A stretch of 64,000 bases of DNA from Lachnospiraceae bacterium (GCA_017509985.1 JAFWOE010000003.1:1-64000); one strand, 5' to 3'; counted from the first letter of the stretch, positions 1 to 8,266 are shown. The notes: generated from the letters alone by a model not told the origin. A program made the numbers and translations.

Positions 1-614
1 AGATCGGTCTCGGCGGCTTCAAGGAAGTGACTTTCCAGATCAGCGGGGAAGGCGCTTATTCCAGACTCAAGTTCGAAAGCGGCGTCCACCGGGTCCAGCG
101 CGTGCCGGAAACCGAAAGCGGCGGCCGGATCCATACGTCTACGGTCACCGTCGCGATCATGCCGGAGGCGGAAGAACTGGATTTTCATCTGGATCTGAAC
201 GAATGCCGGTTCGACGTGTTCCGCGCGTCGGGAAACGGCGGCCAGTGCGTCAACACGACGGATTCGGCTGTACGGCTGACACATATCCCCACGGGGATCG
301 TTGTCTCATGCCAGGATGAAAAATCGCAGCTTAAGAACAAGGAAAAAGCCCTGAAGGTACTGCGCTCCAGGCTGTACGAGATGGAGCTTCAGAAAAAACA
401 CGACGAAGAAGCAAAGTACCGCAAGGACCAGGTAGGGACGGGAGACCGCTCCGAAAAGATAAGGACCTATAATTTCCCGCAGGGAAGAGTTACCGATCAC
501 CGCATCAAATACACGTCGCACAGGATAGAGGCGATCCTGGAAGGAGATCTGGACGAGATCATCGATCCGCTGATCGCCGCAGACCAGGCAGCCAAGCTGG
601 CAGGTGCCGAATAA
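1..614 (+). CDS. prfA: Peptide chain release factor 1 (3' part)
   Basis: This is the C-terminal two thirds of class I release factor RF1, which recognises UAA and UAG and triggers peptidyl-tRNA hydrolysis on the ribosome. The gene is cut by the window edge; codons are in frame from base 3. The catalytic GGQ loop is visible in the stretch [15 protein letters not shown], followed by the conserved THIPTG segment and a basic helix rich in Lys and Glu. The residue after GGQ is Cys where His is more common in this family. The C-terminal part, with [14 protein letters not shown], is typical of RF1/RF2; assignment to RF1 rather than RF2 rests on the NTTDSAVR wording and is strong. A sugar nucleotidyltransferase follows after 22 bases. 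Confidence 0.95.
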   Translation, partial: IGLGGFKEVTFQISGEGAYSRLKFESGVHRVQRVPETESGGRIHTSTVTVAIMPEAEELDFHLDLNECRFDVFRASGNGGQCVNTTDSAVRLTHIPTGIVVSCQDEKSQLKNKEKALKVLRSRLYEMELQKKHDEEAKYRKDQVGTGDRSEKIRTYNFPQGRVTDHRIKYTSHRIEAILEGDLDEIIDPLIAADQAAKLAGAE

Positions 615-636
615 CAGCATGACCGGAGGAGTCATT

Positions 637-1578
637 ATGAAAGATATTACATTAGTAGTCATGGCAGCCGGAATCGGGAGCCGATTCGGAAAAGGCGTCA
701 AACAGCTCACACCGGTCGGTCCCTCCGGGGAACTGATCATGGACTATTCTGTTCATGACGCGATCGAGGCCGGATTCAACAAAATCGTTTTTATTCTCAG
801 AAAAGCCATTCTGGAGGAGTTCCGCCAGACGATCTCCAAAAAGATGGAAGGCTATGCGTCCGTAGACTATGTTTTCCAGGAACTGGATGATCTTCCGGAA
901 GGCTTTACCTGTCCTGCGGACAGGATCAAGCCCTGGGGGACCGGCCAGGCTGTGCTTTGCTGCCGCGGCACCGTAAAAGGACCGTTCGCGGTGATCAACG
1001 CAGATGATTATTACGGGAAAGAACCCTATAAGATCCTTTACGACTATCTGACGTCCGAACGTCCGGCCGAGCCCGGTGTTTCGGATATCTGCTGCGCCGG
1101 CTTCCGCCTCGGAAACACCTTAAGCGAGAACGGCGGAGTCACCAGAGGCATCTGTGATGTGAACGGAGAAGGCTTCCTCACCGGGGTTCATGAAACAAAG
1201 AATATCTATAAAACCGCCGACGGCGCCGCAGTCATCAACGGAGAGGAAAGGATCCCCGTAGATCCGGATAAAATAGCCTCCATGAATATGTGGGGTTTCG
1301 GCGAGGACTTTATCGACCTTCTGGAAGGAGGCTTTAAGGAATTCCTGAAGGAACAGCCGGAAGGCGACATTTCCGGTGAATTCCTTCTTCCGATCTACAT
1401 CGACCAGCTGATCCGTTCCGGCCGGGCAAAAGTCCGGGTCCTCCCTACAGAAGCGTCATGGTTCGGCGTCACTTACCAGGAAGACAAGCCTGCCGTGATC
1501 GAAGCGTTTGCCGAACTGGTAAAAGAGGGAGTCTACAAAGCCGATCTTTATGATGCAATAGCTGCCGCAAAGCAATAA
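637..1578 (+). CDS. Sugar-phosphate nucleotidyltransferase family protein
   Basis: The 313-residue protein belongs to the NTP-transferase fold that makes NDP-sugars from NTP and sugar 1-phosphate. The N-terminal nucleotide-binding signature is seen as VMAAGIGSRFG, and a second family segment, KPWGTGQAV followed by INADDYYG, carries the metal-binding Asp pair. The start at 637 is chosen because GGAGGAG lies 8 bases upstream; a longer reading frame from 604 overlaps prfA and has no ribosome site. The sugar and nucleotide cannot be read from sequence. It sits between prfA and a TPR lipoprotein, so no pathway neighbour identifies the substrate. Cytoplasmic, with no signal or membrane segment. Confidence 0.8.
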   Translation: MKDITLVVMAAGIGSRFGKGVKQLTPVGPSGELIMDYSVHDAIEAGFNKIVFILRKAILEEFRQTISKKMEGYASVDYVFQELDDLPEGFTCPADRIKPWGTGQAVLCCRGTVKGPFAVINADDYYGKEPYKILYDYLTSERPAEPGVSDICCAGFRLGNTLSENGGVTRGICDVNGEGFLTGVHETKNIYKTADGAAVINGEERIPVDPDKIASMNMWGFGEDFIDLLEGGFKEFLKEQPEGDISGEFLLPIYIDQLIRSGRAKVRVLPTEASWFGVTYQEDKPAVIEAFAELVKEGVYKADLYDAIAAAKQ

Positions 1579-1615
1579 GTTCAGACCCGCTTCCTGCAGG
1601 GCAAAGGAAAGCAAC

Positions 1616-2683
1616 TTGAGTAACCGCAGAAGCATACGGATCTTCGCGATCCTGATGATAATGAGCATAGCATCCCTTCTTCTTCCGGGCTGTGACAGCC
1701 TTACGCCGGATGATTCCGGTGCCTATGAAGAAGGACTTGCTGCATTGGCGAACGGGGACTATACCACCGCCCTTGAAAAGTTCCAGACAGCCGCCGAGAA
1801 AGACGGCCGGCTTGTAGAGAGCTGCCGGGGGCAGGGCATGGTCTATTTTGCCAGGGGAAATTACGAGTATGCGGTGACTATGTTTGACATGGCGCTCGAG
1901 GAAAAGGATTTTCCGAATCCGGAATTCGAAGAAGACGTGAAATACTACAAGGCGGAAAGCCTTGAGAAGTCCGGGCAGACAAAGGAAGCGATCCTTTTGT
2001 ACGAAGAGCTGGCCCAAGGCAGCCGTCCGGCATACGCAAACGCATTAATCGGACGCATTTATCTGAACGAAGAGGAAGAAGAAAAAGCGTTCGGCTTTTT
2101 TGATGCTGCTGTCGAAGGATGCACCGATTACGAAGTCTTTCTGCTGATCTATGATGCCTGCCGGGATGTCCGGCTGGAAGCGGACGGAACAGAGTATCTG
2201 AAGCAGGCACTTTTGATCACCCCGTACAGCCCGAAGGAGCATGCGGATCTCGGCCGGGTCTATGACTGTCTTGAAGAGGATTCCAAAGCGATCGAACATC
2301 TTCAGAGGGCAGTGGACCAGGGCTATCTGAACGCGGTCCCGGTGCTGGGCAGCATTTATCTGGACAACGATAACATTGCAGCAGCGCGTTCGCTGTACGA
2401 AGATGCGATGAAGGCCGGGCTGGATTCGGGCAAAGCCATGAACGGTCTTGCACTCTGCGCAATAGCGGAAAACAAGCCGGATATGGCGCTCCGGTACATT
2501 GAAGAGGGCCTGAACAGCAGCGATGATGAGATCCGCAGAAGCCTGCTTTTTAACGAAGTGATCGCCTATGAGGACCTGCAGGACTTCCAGACTGCCCGGG
2601 AAAAAGCCCGGGAGTTTCTTCAGACTTATCCCAACGACGAACAGATGAAACGGGAGTATAAATTCCTTCGAAGAGGCTTGTAA
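1616..2683 (+). CDS. TPR-repeat lipoprotein
   Basis: A 355-residue exported protein. The N-terminus has basic residues, a hydrophobic stretch and a lipobox LLPGC at about residues 22-26, so it is predicted to be diacylated on Cys26 and held on the outer face of the membrane. The rest reads as tetratricopeptide-like helical repeats, for example GLAALANGDYTTALEKF and later AIEHLQRAVDQGYLNA. TPR arrays bind protein partners; no enzyme motif is seen. Initiation is at TTG, supported by AAAGGAAAG just upstream and by the signal sequence beginning there. The stop codon shares one base with the hflX start (TAATG), so the two are translationally coupled. Function unknown. Confidence 0.8.
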   Translation: MSNRRSIRIFAILMIMSIASLLLPGCDSLTPDDSGAYEEGLAALANGDYTTALEKFQTAAEKDGRLVESCRGQGMVYFARGNYEYAVTMFDMALEEKDFPNPEFEEDVKYYKAESLEKSGQTKEAILLYEELAQGSRPAYANALIGRIYLNEEEEEKAFGFFDAAVEGCTDYEVFLLIYDACRDVRLEADGTEYLKQALLITPYSPKEHADLGRVYDCLEEDSKAIEHLQRAVDQGYLNAVPVLGSIYLDNDNIAAARSLYEDAMKAGLDSGKAMNGLALCAIAENKPDMALRYIEEGLNSSDDEIRRSLLFNEVIAYEDLQDFQTAREKAREFLQTYPNDEQMKREYKFLRRGL

Positions 2684-3924
2684 TGATCGTACAGGATGAA
2701 TACAGCGAAAGAGTAATACTTGCTGCCGTCTCCGAAGGTTCCGAGGAAGAGACAGCCGCCTCCCTTCAGGAGCTTGCCGACCTCGCGTCCACAGCGGGCG
2801 CGGAAGTGGTCGAAACGCTCGTCCAGAAGAGAGAAAGAATTCATCCGTCTACTTATTTCGGCTCCGGCAAGCTGGAAGAACTGAAGGGGATGCTCTATCT
2901 TTACGATGCCGACGGCATTATCTGTGATGACGAACTTTCCCCCGTACAGCTGCGTACGCTGGCAGATGAACTGGAATGCAAGGTCTTTGACCGGACGCTT
3001 CTGATCCTGGATATTTTCGCGCAGCGCGCCCGGACAAAAGAAGGAAGGATCCAGGTCGAACTGGCACAGCTGAGGTACCGCGCAAGCAGGCTGGTGGGCC
3101 TGCGCAAATCCCTTTCCAGACTCGGCGGCGGAATCGGCACAAGGGGACCCGGCGAGAAAAAGCTGGAGATCGACCGCCGCGTGATCGGCGAGCGGATCAG
3201 CGTGCTCAAAAAGGAGCTGGAAGATGTTGTCCGGCACAGGGAGGTGCAGCGGGCCGGCCGCCAGAAGGGAGAGATCCATACCGCGGCGATCGTCGGTTAT
3301 ACCAATGCCGGGAAATCCACCCTGCTGAATGCCCTTACCGGATCGGCAGTACTGGAACAGGACGCCCTGTTCGCTACGCTGGATCCCACGACAAGGATCT
3401 TTGATCTCCCGCAGGGCGGGCAGATGCTCCTCACCGACACGGTCGGCTTTATCCGTAAACTGCCTCATCATCTGGTCGACGCGTTCCGGAGCACTCTGGA
3501 AGAGGCGGTCTACGCGGACATGATCATCCATGTTGTCGACGCATCCAATCCCTCCATGACCGAGCAGATGAATACCGTCTATGAAACACTGGATATGCTG
3601 GGGGTAAAAGGGAAGCCGGTGCTTACCCTGTTCAATAAGATCGACCGGCGGACCGATGACGACCCCCTGATCGACAGCAGGGCGGACAGAACACTGAAAA
3701 TCAGTGCGAAGCATCACATCGGGCTGGAAGAGATCCCGGAAGCGGTCAGCGACCTTCTTGTTGGCCGGAAGCTTTATATTGAAAGGCTGTATCCTTATGA
3801 CCAGGGCAGAAAGGTGGCTCTGATCCGTATGAAGGGCCAGCTTGTTTCGGAAGAATTCACACCGGAAGGGATCGCCGTGAAGGCATATATTCCTCTTTCG
3901 ATCTATAATGCTGTGGATATCTGA
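2683..3924 (+). CDS. hflX: HflX ribosome-associated GTPase
   Basis: A 413-residue OBG-HflX family GTPase. The N-terminal domain contains the family segment STYFGSGKLEEL and a coiled linker; the glycine-rich segment GGGIGTRGPGEKKLE precedes the G domain. G1 is GYTNAGKSTLLN at about residue 206, G3 is DTVGFIRKLPHHLV and G4 is NKID. HflX binds 50S subunits and splits stalled or heat-damaged 70S ribosomes in studied bacteria. The start overlaps the preceding lipoprotein stop by one base, indicating coupling. A terminator hairpin begins inside the last codons, with the TGA in its loop, so the operon ends here. Confidence 0.95.
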   Translation: MIVQDEYSERVILAAVSEGSEEETAASLQELADLASTAGAEVVETLVQKRERIHPSTYFGSGKLEELKGMLYLYDADGIICDDELSPVQLRTLADELECKVFDRTLLILDIFAQRARTKEGRIQVELAQLRYRASRLVGLRKSLSRLGGGIGTRGPGEKKLEIDRRVIGERISVLKKELEDVVRHREVQRAGRQKGEIHTAAIVGYTNAGKSTLLNALTGSAVLEQDALFATLDPTTRIFDLPQGGQMLLTDTVGFIRKLPHHLVDAFRSTLEEAVYADMIIHVVDASNPSMTEQMNTVYETLDMLGVKGKPVLTLFNKIDRRTDDDPLIDSRADRTLKISAKHHIGLEEIPEAVSDLLVGRKLYIERLYPYDQGRKVALIRMKGQLVSEEFTPEGIAVKAYIPLSIYNAVDI

Positions 3925-3943
3925 CCACAGCATAACTCTTTTT
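3908..3943 (+). terminator. Terminator overlapping the end of hflX
   Basis: A perfect 9-bp inverted repeat, ATGCTGTGG (3908-3916) with CCACAGCAT (3925-3933), is followed by a short T run at 3939-3943. The hflX stop codon lies in the loop. This fits a rho-independent terminator for the prfA-hflX transcription unit. Confidence 0.75.
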
Positions 3944-3970
3944 ATCCTTCAGCCATGGGCTGTTGCGGCC

Positions 3971-4280
3971 AATACGTGGCGCAGGAAGAAACACCTCAAC
4001 AATCCCCGTAATCCTTATCGGCCAATACGTGGCGCAGGAGGAAACACATCAACAATCTCCGTAATCCTTAGCGGCCAGTACATGGTGCTAGGGGAAACAC
4101 CTCAACAATCTCCGTAATCCTTTGCTGCCCGTACGTGGTGCTAGGGGAAACACCTCAACAATCTCCGTAATCCTTTGCTGCCCGTACGTGGCGCAGGAGG
4201 AAACACCTCAACAATCTCCGTAATCCTTATCGGCCAATACGTGGCGCAGGGGAAACACATCAACAATCTCTGTAATCCCT
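3971..4280. repeat. Six-copy 53-bp tandem repeat (minisatellite)
   Basis: Five full 53-bp units start at 3971, 4024, 4077, 4130 and 4183, and a sixth, one base shorter in its first part and partial, starts at 4236. The core AACACCTCAACAATCTCC then GTAATCC is nearly invariant. Two unit flavours exist: one with TACGTGGCGCAGGAGG and TTATCGGCC, the other with GTGGTGCTAGGGG and TTTGCTGCC, arranged so that units 3 and 4 are the second flavour. Because 53 is not a multiple of three, the array cannot encode a repeated peptide; short open frames across it are accidental. It fills most of the 431-base gap between hflX and the next gene. Confidence 0.9.
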
Positions 4281-4313
4281 TAAAGACATTCACGCGTCTG
4301 AAGGGGAAATGTT

Positions 4314-4333
4314 TCAAAGTCATTCAAAGTCAT
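4314..4333. repeat. 10-bp tandem direct repeat upstream of nuclease-like gene
   Basis: TCAAAGTCAT occurs twice in direct succession (4314-4323 and 4324-4333), 22 bases before the start codon of the following gene. It could be a regulatory site in the promoter or leader of that gene; no function can be assigned from sequence. Confidence 0.6.
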
Positions 4334-4355
4334 CGGATAACAGAAAGGCGAATAT

Positions 4356-5162
4356 ATGAATACGGTATACGATAGTCTTGTTACGGAAGAAGGGATCCTT
4401 CGGGAACTGGTTAAGCAGCTGAACGACCGGATGAATTCGTATCCGGAAGGGATACTCGAAATATCACACAGCCATGGACATGTGCAGTATTATCAGCGGA
4501 ATCGTTCGTGCGGCAGAAACAGAGAAAAGAGAGTGTACATCAGGAAAAAAGACAGGAGTATTGCGGAAGCGCTTGCACAACGGGATTATGACCGCAGACT
4601 GCTGGACGTGCTTCAGCAGCGGCTGAATGCGGTAACCAGGACCAGGTCTGTTTATGAGAACACAGCACCCGAAGAGACCATTCATACATTTTCTGCGGAA
4701 AAGCAGGGACTGATCTGCCCGCTGCTTCTTACAGACAGTCAGTTCGTCCGCGGGTGGCAGGCACAGGAGTATACAGGGAAACCATTCACGGAAGAAGCGC
4801 CCGGTATCTTTACGGTCAAGGGCGAAAGGGTTCGCTCCAAATCAGAAAAAATTATCGCTGATACGCTGGAAAGGCAGGGCATTCCTTATAAATACGAGGT
4901 CCCGCTGGCCCTTCAGGAGGGGTTCACGATCTATCCCGATTTCCGCGTGCTGAATGTCCGACGGAGAACGGAGTATATCTGGGAACATCTGGGAATGATG
5001 GATGATGAAGCTTATGCCCGCAAAGCGGTGAACAAACTGAATTTCTATATCAATAACGGTTTCTTCCCGGGAGAGCAGCTGATCATTACAATGGAGAGTC
5101 AGAAGACACCGCTTGGTACGAAGACGATTGAAGTGATGATCGAAAAGTACATTACCGGCTGA
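4356..5162 (+). CDS. PD-(D/E)XK nuclease-like protein
   Basis: A 268-residue protein that I recognise only by pattern. The N-terminal half is charged and helical (about residues 1-100), with no obvious domain. The C-terminal half reads like a restriction-endonuclease-type core: SKSEKIIADTL with Glu164 in a helix, then YKYEVPLAL, then YPDFRVLN with Asp195, then EYIWEHLG with Glu210, then a helical segment with AVNKLNFYINNGFFPG. This order of Glu, Asp and Glu fits the PD-(D/E)XK superfamily, although the usual final Lys is replaced by His211. It follows the 53-bp repeat array and stands alone before uraA. The start ATG has AAAGG 9 bases upstream. Nuclease activity is an inference. Confidence 0.6.
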   Translation: MNTVYDSLVTEEGILRELVKQLNDRMNSYPEGILEISHSHGHVQYYQRNRSCGRNREKRVYIRKKDRSIAEALAQRDYDRRLLDVLQQRLNAVTRTRSVYENTAPEETIHTFSAEKQGLICPLLLTDSQFVRGWQAQEYTGKPFTEEAPGIFTVKGERVRSKSEKIIADTLERQGIPYKYEVPLALQEGFTIYPDFRVLNVRRRTEYIWEHLGMMDDEAYARKAVNKLNFYINNGFFPGEQLIITMESQKTPLGTKTIEVMIEKYITG

Positions 5163-5303
5163 GACTGTTCAGAATTTTGTTACTCAGTATTTAAAACAGT
5201 TTCAGCGGTTTCCGTAACAACGCTCACATCGGTAATCTCGCTGTCAAAGCGTCCGCATCTGAGACCTTGCAGTTCTGAAGATGCTTTTTGAGGCTCTTTT
5301 TTA

Positions 5304-5332
5304 TTGCATTATGAAGTCATACACTATATAAT
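5304..5332 (+). promoter_or_regulatory. Promoter for the uracil permease gene
   Basis: A perfect -10 hexamer TATAAT (5327-5332) is preceded at 17 bases by TTGCAT (5304-5309). The start codon is 68 bases downstream of the -10. The 140 bases before this promoter hold no gene I can support. Confidence 0.5.
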
Positions 5333-5400
5333 GAAGCAGGCTGAAAACTGAAACACAATATGATGTATTTTTTGATATTCTTTTTCAATGGGAGGACATA

Positions 5401-6828
5401 ATGGATAACGAACAGAAAGCGATCTATAATGTCAAAGAACTGGGCAAAGGAAAAACCGCTGTTTTAGGACTGCAGCATCTGTTTGCGATGTTCGGGGCAA
5501 CCGTGCTCGTTCCGATCATCACAGGCTTAAGCGTTTCCACGACACTTCTTTTCGCCGGACTTGCCACACTGTTCATGCATCTCGTAACAGGAAGGAAAGT
5601 ACCGGTATTTTTAGGCTCGTCTTTCGCCTTCCTCGGCGGATACGCAGCGGTCAAGGCTGCAGGCGCAGCACTCGGCTACGAGGATCAGGTATCGCTCGTA
5701 TACGCATGTGTAGGTATCGCCTGTGCCGGCCTTCTCTATCTTGTACTGGCCCTGATCTGCAAAGCATACGGAAGCAAAAGGGTAATGAAATTCTTCCCGC
5801 CGGTCGTTACCGGCCCGATCATCGTTGCCATCGGCATGAACCTGGCTCCCTCGGCGATCAATAACTGCGCAACAAACTGGCCGATCGCCCTTGTCGCGAT
5901 CGTCGTTGTTATCGTCTGCAACATCTTGGGCAGGGGAATGATCAAGATCATCCCGATCCTTCTGGGCGTTATCGTTTCCTATATCGTAGCCGCGATCTCC
6001 GGCAATGTGGATTTCAGCGTCGTAGCAAATGCAAAGTGGATCGGATTCCCGATCGTCGGTGAGAGGACGGTGTTCGGACTCTTTGCCGGCGGCAATATTG
6101 ACGGCGGCCTCCTGGTATCGGCGATCATTACGATCATGCCCATCGCCATCGCTACGATGATGGAGCATATCGGCGATATTTCCGCGATCGGCGGAACCGT
6201 AGGAAAGAACTTTATTGAAGATCCGGGGCTTCACCGCACCCTGATCGGCGACGGCGTCGGCACAGCCATTGCGGCACTCTTCGGTGCTCCCGCAAATACG
6301 ACTTACGGCGAAAATACCGGCGTGCTTGCCCTTACCAAAGTGTACGATCCCTTTGTTATCCGTATCGCTGCCCTCTATGCGATCATCCTTTCCTTCTGCC
6401 CGAAGTTTGCAGCGATCATTGAAGCCATGCCGGCAGCTACCATCGGCGGCGTTTCCATCATCCTTTACGGCATGATCTCCGCGATCGGTATCCGGAACAT
6501 GGTCGAGAACCATACCGATTTCCAGAAGAGCAGAAACGTTATCATTGCCGCCCTGATCATCGGTCTTTCCATCGGCATCAATTTCAGCGGAGCGCTGGGC
6601 GCAACGATCAACCCGGTGGACGGCAATGCCGCAACGGGCGCGATCAGCTTTACCATCGGAAGCGTCAGCATTGCTCTTTCCGGACTGGCAGTTGCCTCCA
6701 TCATCGGTATTGTGATCAACGCGATCCTGCCGGGCAAGAACGAGACCTTCTACGAGCATCCCATCGATGCCGGCAGCCTGGGCAAATACGGCAACCGGCT
6801 GGAGACTCCGAAGAAGCCGGAGAAATAA
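5401..6828 (+). CDS. uraA: Uracil:cation symporter (NCS2 family)
   Basis: A 475-residue polytopic inner-membrane protein of the nucleobase-cation-symporter-2 family, importing uracil with a cation. Family marks include QHLFAMFGATVLVP at about residue 23, the NCS2 segment GDGVGTAIAALFGAPANTTYGENTGVLALT around residues 280-310, and PAATIGGVSIILYG near 350. Many hydrophobic segments fill the length, as expected for the 14-helix fold. GGGAGGA precedes the ATG by 6 bases. It is monocistronic by spacing, with its own promoter, and is followed by the infC promoter. Uracil specificity is inferred from UraA-like wording rather than xanthine-permease wording. Confidence 0.88.
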   Translation: MDNEQKAIYNVKELGKGKTAVLGLQHLFAMFGATVLVPIITGLSVSTTLLFAGLATLFMHLVTGRKVPVFLGSSFAFLGGYAAVKAAGAALGYEDQVSLVYACVGIACAGLLYLVLALICKAYGSKRVMKFFPPVVTGPIIVAIGMNLAPSAINNCATNWPIALVAIVVVIVCNILGRGMIKIIPILLGVIVSYIVAAISGNVDFSVVANAKWIGFPIVGERTVFGLFAGGNIDGGLLVSAIITIMPIAIATMMEHIGDISAIGGTVGKNFIEDPGLHRTLIGDGVGTAIAALFGAPANTTYGENTGVLALTKVYDPFVIRIAALYAIILSFCPKFAAIIEAMPAATIGGVSIILYGMISAIGIRNMVENHTDFQKSRNVIIAALIIGLSIGINFSGALGATINPVDGNAATGAISFTIGSVSIALSGLAVASIIGIVINAILPGKNETFYEHPIDAGSLGKYGNRLETPKKPEK

Positions 6829-6864
6829 AAAAGCAGGAGTTCAGAAGAAACAGAATTTTCTGCT

Positions 6865-6894
6865 TGACAACTTCTGTTTATCAATGGTAAATTG
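6865..6894 (+). promoter_or_regulatory. Promoter of the infC-rpmI-rplT operon
   Basis: A consensus -35 TTGACA (6865-6870) is followed after 18 bases by TAAATT (6889-6894). It lies 170 bases before the infC start, leaving room for the leader. Confidence 0.65.
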
Positions 6895-6899
6895 ATTCA

Positions 6900-7015
6900 G
6901 TGCGAAAAACAAAGCAGAGTATCCGCTCTCACCTCAGCGCAATGGCGACTCGGGTTAATATGTAACAAAGCATTATTCTTTGATTGCAAAGCGGATAGTT
7001 TGTCTATCCGCTTTT
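6900..7015 (+). promoter_or_regulatory. L20-type ribosomal leader with attenuator hairpin
   Basis: The 5' untranslated region of the infC-rpmI-rplT operon has the layout of Firmicute L20 leaders, in which ribosomal protein L20 binding favours premature termination. The segment CACCTCAGCGCAATGGCGAC followed by TCGGGTT lies in the middle. A terminator hairpin pairs AAAGCGGATA (6988-6997) with TATCCGCTTT (7005-7014) before a short T run. A second copy of TATCCGC lies at 6920-6926 and could pair with the GCGGATA arm instead, giving a mutually exclusive antiterminator. Assignment as L20 leader is from context and this arrangement; no covariance search was run. Confidence 0.7.
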
Positions 7016-7064
7016 CACATATATGCAGCATCAAGACCTTAGCAGTTCATAGGGGGACAAGGCA

Positions 7065-7574
7065 ATAAGCGAATTATTAATTAATGAGCAGATCCGCGAC
7101 AGAGAAGTTCGTTTGATCGGAAAAGACGGAGAACAGCTTGGCATCATGTCTTCGAAAGAAGCGTATGCACTGGCAGTGGAAGCAGGACTGGATCTTATCC
7201 GGATCGCGCCGCAGGCAAAGCCGCCTGTATGCAAGATCATGGATTACGGAAAATTCCGTTACGAACAGTCACGTAAGGAAAAAGCCGCAAGGAAAAAGCA
7301 GAAGACGGTGGAATTAAAGGAAGTAAGGCTGTCGCCCAATATCGACGTCAACGACCTGAACACCAAGTCCAATGCCGCAAGGAAATTCCTTACAAAAGGC
7401 GACAAAGTAAAAGTCACCCTGCGTTTTCGCGGAAGAGAGATCACCCATATGAATTCCAGCAAACACATCCTGGATGAGTTTGCAGAGGCCCTTTCGGACA
7501 TCGCTGTTATCGAGAAACAGCCGAAGCAGGAAGGCAGAAGCATGACTATGGTCCTGGCAGAAAAACGTAATTGA
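7065..7574 (+). CDS. infC: Translation initiation factor IF-3
   Basis: IF-3 binds the 30S subunit, prevents premature 50S joining and checks initiator tRNA and start codon. The N-domain has NEQIRDREVRLIGKDGEQLG, the C-domain KEVRLSPNI and KGDKVKVTLRFRGREI. The start is placed at ATA 7065: the Shine-Dalgarno AGGGGG ends 8 bases before it, and the conserved N-terminus begins at once (ISELLINEQ). No in-frame ATG, GTG or TTG occurs until TTG 7113, which would remove conserved residues. An ATT at 7080 is a less likely alternative. Rare infC start codons are known to allow IF-3 to repress its own synthesis. The product is about 169 residues. First gene of the operon with rpmI and rplT. Confidence 0.93.
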   Translation: MSELLINEQIRDREVRLIGKDGEQLGIMSSKEAYALAVEAGLDLIRIAPQAKPPVCKIMDYGKFRYEQSRKEKAARKKQKTVELKEVRLSPNIDVNDLNTKSNAARKFLTKGDKVKVTLRFRGREITHMNSSKHILDEFAEALSDIAVIEKQPKQEGRSMTMVLAEKRN

Positions 7575-7595
7575 TAACAAGGAGGATATATCGAA

Positions 7596-7793
7596 ATGCC
7601 GAAAATGAAGACAAGCAGAGCAGCAGCAAAACGCTTTAAGGTAACAGGTTCCGGAAAACTTGTTCGCAATAAAGCATATAAGAGCCACATTCTTACCAAG
7701 AAGTCTCCGAAAAGGAAACGTAATTTAAGAAAACAGACTGTTCTTGATGAGACCAACGTAAAGAACATGAAGAAGATCTTACCGTACATCTGA
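7596..7793 (+). CDS. rpmI: 50S ribosomal protein bL35
   Basis: A 65-residue, very basic protein with the bL35 opening [20 protein letters not shown] and later [12 protein letters not shown]. It is a structural component of the large ribosomal subunit. AAGGAGG lies 11 bases upstream of the ATG. It follows infC by 21 bases and precedes rplT by 98 bases, the standard bacterial operon order. Confidence 0.97.
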   Translation: MPKMKTSRAAAKRFKVTGSGKLVRNKAYKSHILTKKSPKRKRNLRKQTVLDETNVKNMKKILPYI

Positions 7794-7891
7794 TAACGGT
7801 TTGCTGAAAGATCATGACGACAGTCCCGCCAAAATAGGCTTTTACCGGCCGGAGCGGGGATAAATATAAAGAATTCGGAGGAAAACAGACA

Positions 7892-8248
7892 ATGGCAAGA
7901 ATCAAAGGCGGACTTAACGCTAAGAAAAAACATAATAGAGTATTAAAGCTGGCGAAGGGTTACAGAGGCGCCAGAAGCAAGCAGTACAGAGTCGCGAAGC
8001 AGTCTGTAATGAGAGCGCTCGCAACCGCTTACAGAGGACGTAAGGAGAGAAAACGTCAGTTCCGTCAGCTCTGGATCGCGCGTATCAATGCAGCTGCACG
8101 CATCAACGGCCTTTCCTATAGCAAGCTGATGTACGGCCTGAAGCAGGCAGACATCCAGCTCAACCGCAAAGTGCTCGCCGATATGGCAGTCAATGACGCG
8201 GAAGGCTTTGCAGCTCTTGCAAAGATCGCAAAAGAGAAGATCGCATAA
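7892..8248 (+). CDS. rplT: 50S ribosomal protein bL20
   Basis: A 118-residue basic protein with the family opening [20 protein letters not shown] and [16 protein letters not shown]. bL20 is needed for early 50S assembly, and in Firmicutes also represses this operon by binding its leader RNA. GGAGG sits 9 bases before the ATG. The 98-base gap after rpmI has no gene. A strong bidirectional hairpin lies 18 bases after the stop. Confidence 0.97.
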   Translation: MARIKGGLNAKKKHNRVLKLAKGYRGARSKQYRVAKQSVMRALATAYRGRKERKRQFRQLWIARINAAARINGLSYSKLMYGLKQADIQLNRKVLADMAVNDAEGFAALAKIAKEKIA

Positions 8249-8266
8249 TTTTCAGTTATATCTGTT

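Noticed and set aside
2626..3933. Minus-strand frame of 435 codons
   Set aside because: Opposite hflX; no domain, and it crosses the hflX terminator.
3908..4117. Short plus-strand frame over the repeats
   Set aside because: The 53-base period shifts frame each unit, so any frame across it is accidental; it has no ribosome site.
3971..4280. The tandem array as a CRISPR
   Set aside because: The intervening parts are themselves repeated and similar, there are no unique spacers, and no cas gene is near.
5611..6759. Minus-strand frame of 382 codons
   Set aside because: Opposite uraA; the product is an Asp/Asn/His-rich shadow of a hydrophobic gene.
7113..7574. TTG 7113 as infC start
   Set aside because: It would delete the conserved NEQIRDREVR part and leave the strong AGGGGG site unused.
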